This document shows positions 63,511 through 64,000 of a DNA stretch of 64,000 nt, one piece after another (the stretch's first letter is position 1; every line of letters begins with the position of its first letter). Source of the stretch: JBIQKZ01 sp044464765 (lineage in GTDB: Bacteria; Pseudomonadota; Gammaproteobacteria; Burkholderiales; Burkholderiaceae_B); contig JBIQKZ010000006.1 of assembly GCA_044464765.1 (NCBI GenBank), forward strand, positions 1 through 64,000. The letters run 5' to 3'. The position numbers were made by a program, and so were the translations under genes. The notes beneath the pieces were generated by a model. It was given only the letters and a program-made list of their open reading frames with translations. It made no database searches and was not told where the DNA came from.

Positions 63511-64000
63511 CTAGCGCCCCTTGAACACGGGCGTGCGCTTTTCCATGAAGGCCGCCACGCCTTCTGCGTAATCATCGCTATTGCCCAGATCGCGCATCAG
63601 ATCGCGCTCCAGATCGAGTTGCTGTTCGAGCGTGTTGCTGAAACTTTGGTTCAGGGCGTGCTTCGCCGCCGCCAGGCCTTTGGTCGGCGCCGTGGAAAAA
63701 TGCTGTGCGAGCTGGTCGAGCCGTTGCTCGAACTGATCGTCGGGCACGCATTCCCAGATCAGGCCCCAATCGGCGGCCTGTTGGGCGGAAAGCTTATCGC
63801 CCAACAACGCCAGCCCCATGGCGCGCGCCGGCCCCACCAAACGGGGCAACACATACGTACCACCGGTATCCGGCAGCAGGCCCAGCCGGCAGAAAGGCAG
63901 AACAAAGCTGGCCGATTGCCGGGCGATGACAATATCGCCGGCCAGCGCCAGATTGGCGCCGGCTCCGGCCGCCACGCCGTTCACCCCCACCACCACCGGC
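63511..64000 (-). CDS. enoyl-CoA hydratase/isomerase family protein (PaaG-like), 5' end outside window
   Basis: The C-terminal 163 residues or so of a crotonase-family protein; the frame continues past the window edge. NGVAAGAGANLALAGDIVIARQSASFVLPFCRLGLLPDTGGTYVLPRLVGPARAM includes the oxyanion-hole loop and the acidic LLPD motif typical of PaaG (phenylacetate-CoA epoxide isomerase) and relatives. The ending FMEKRTPVFKGR is the usual crotonase tail. Exact substrate is not certain without the missing half. Confidence 0.88.
   Translation of the reverse strand, partial: PVVVGVNGVAAGAGANLALAGDIVIARQSASFVLPFCRLGLLPDTGGTYVLPRLVGPARAMGLALLGDKLSAQQAADWGLIWECVPDDQFEQRLDQLAQHFSTAPTKGLAAAKHALNQSFSNTLEQQLDLERDLMRDLGNSDDYAEGVAAFMEKRTPVFKGR

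Overview
The window is a high-GC chromosomal segment from a betaproteobacterium, most likely Burkholderiales of the Alcaligenaceae type (Bordetella, Achromobacter, Pusillimonas relatives). The clues are protocatechuate-branch aromatic catabolism, a ccoNOQP/ccoG/ccoS cluster with an Fnr regulator, the block pgsA-uvrC-nagZ-acpS, and the style of the housekeeping proteins. No complete insertion sequence, prophage or CRISPR array is visible.

Layout. 1-380: three identical 52-bp repeats, possibly remnants of insertion-sequence ends, beside a tRNA-Met(CAT) gene with its own terminator. 0.5-3.4 kb: a luciferase-like oxidoreductase and an Aer-type PAS chemoreceptor. 3.4-15.1 kb: a near-complete route from 4-hydroxybenzoate to 3-oxoadipyl-CoA (pobA, pcaHG, pcaB, a fused pcaC-pcaD gene, pcaIJ), each block with its own regulator (LysR PcaQ, IclR PcaR, AraC PobR), plus an orphan periplasmic binding protein. 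The final thiolase (pcaF) and a transporter are not in the window. 15.1-17.7 kb: two type II toxin-antitoxin pairs, HigBA and ParD/ParE-like, on either side of a meso-diaminopimelate dehydrogenase gene. 17.7-25.9 kb: a flagellin gene with a sigma-28 promoter and small stress, membrane and transport genes, including a 198-bp nested inverted repeat. 25.9-34.7 kb: a long minus-strand run of parE, parC, a ferredoxin-type reductase, dadA, a sugar-type binding protein and a glutathione transferase. 34.9-48 kb: trxA, rho, gdhA, yhdP, glnE, queH and clpB (with a sigma-32 promoter). 48-55.7 kb: fnr and the cbb3 oxidase cluster. 55.7-64 kb: aceA, queF, an MFS transporter, pgsA, uvrC, nagZ, acpS and the 3' part of an enoyl-CoA hydratase.

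How genes connect. The pca/pob genes form several short operons in which divergent regulators share control regions. I can see a T-N11-A palindrome at -65 of pcaHG, tandem GTTC-N7-GAAC boxes between pcaR and pcaI, and plausible core promoters. The cbb3 cluster has two perfect TTGAT-N4-ATCAA Fnr boxes, one before ccoN and one before the first gene of the cluster, both in class II position; the fnr gene lies just beyond the far end.

Most unusual finding: the gene in the ccoI position (54721-55686) is one uninterrupted frame that keeps the eight-helix membrane core of a CcoI/FixI copper P-type ATPase, with the CPC motif. It lacks the metal-binding N-terminus, the actuator domain and the whole phosphorylation/nucleotide domain. 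A catalytically empty ATPase scaffold that is still cleanly Fnr-controlled is the best candidate here for something undescribed. Also notable are the decarboxylase-first order of the PcaC-PcaD fusion, the Ser/Pro-rich linker in GlnE and the nested inverted repeat at 24.1 kb.
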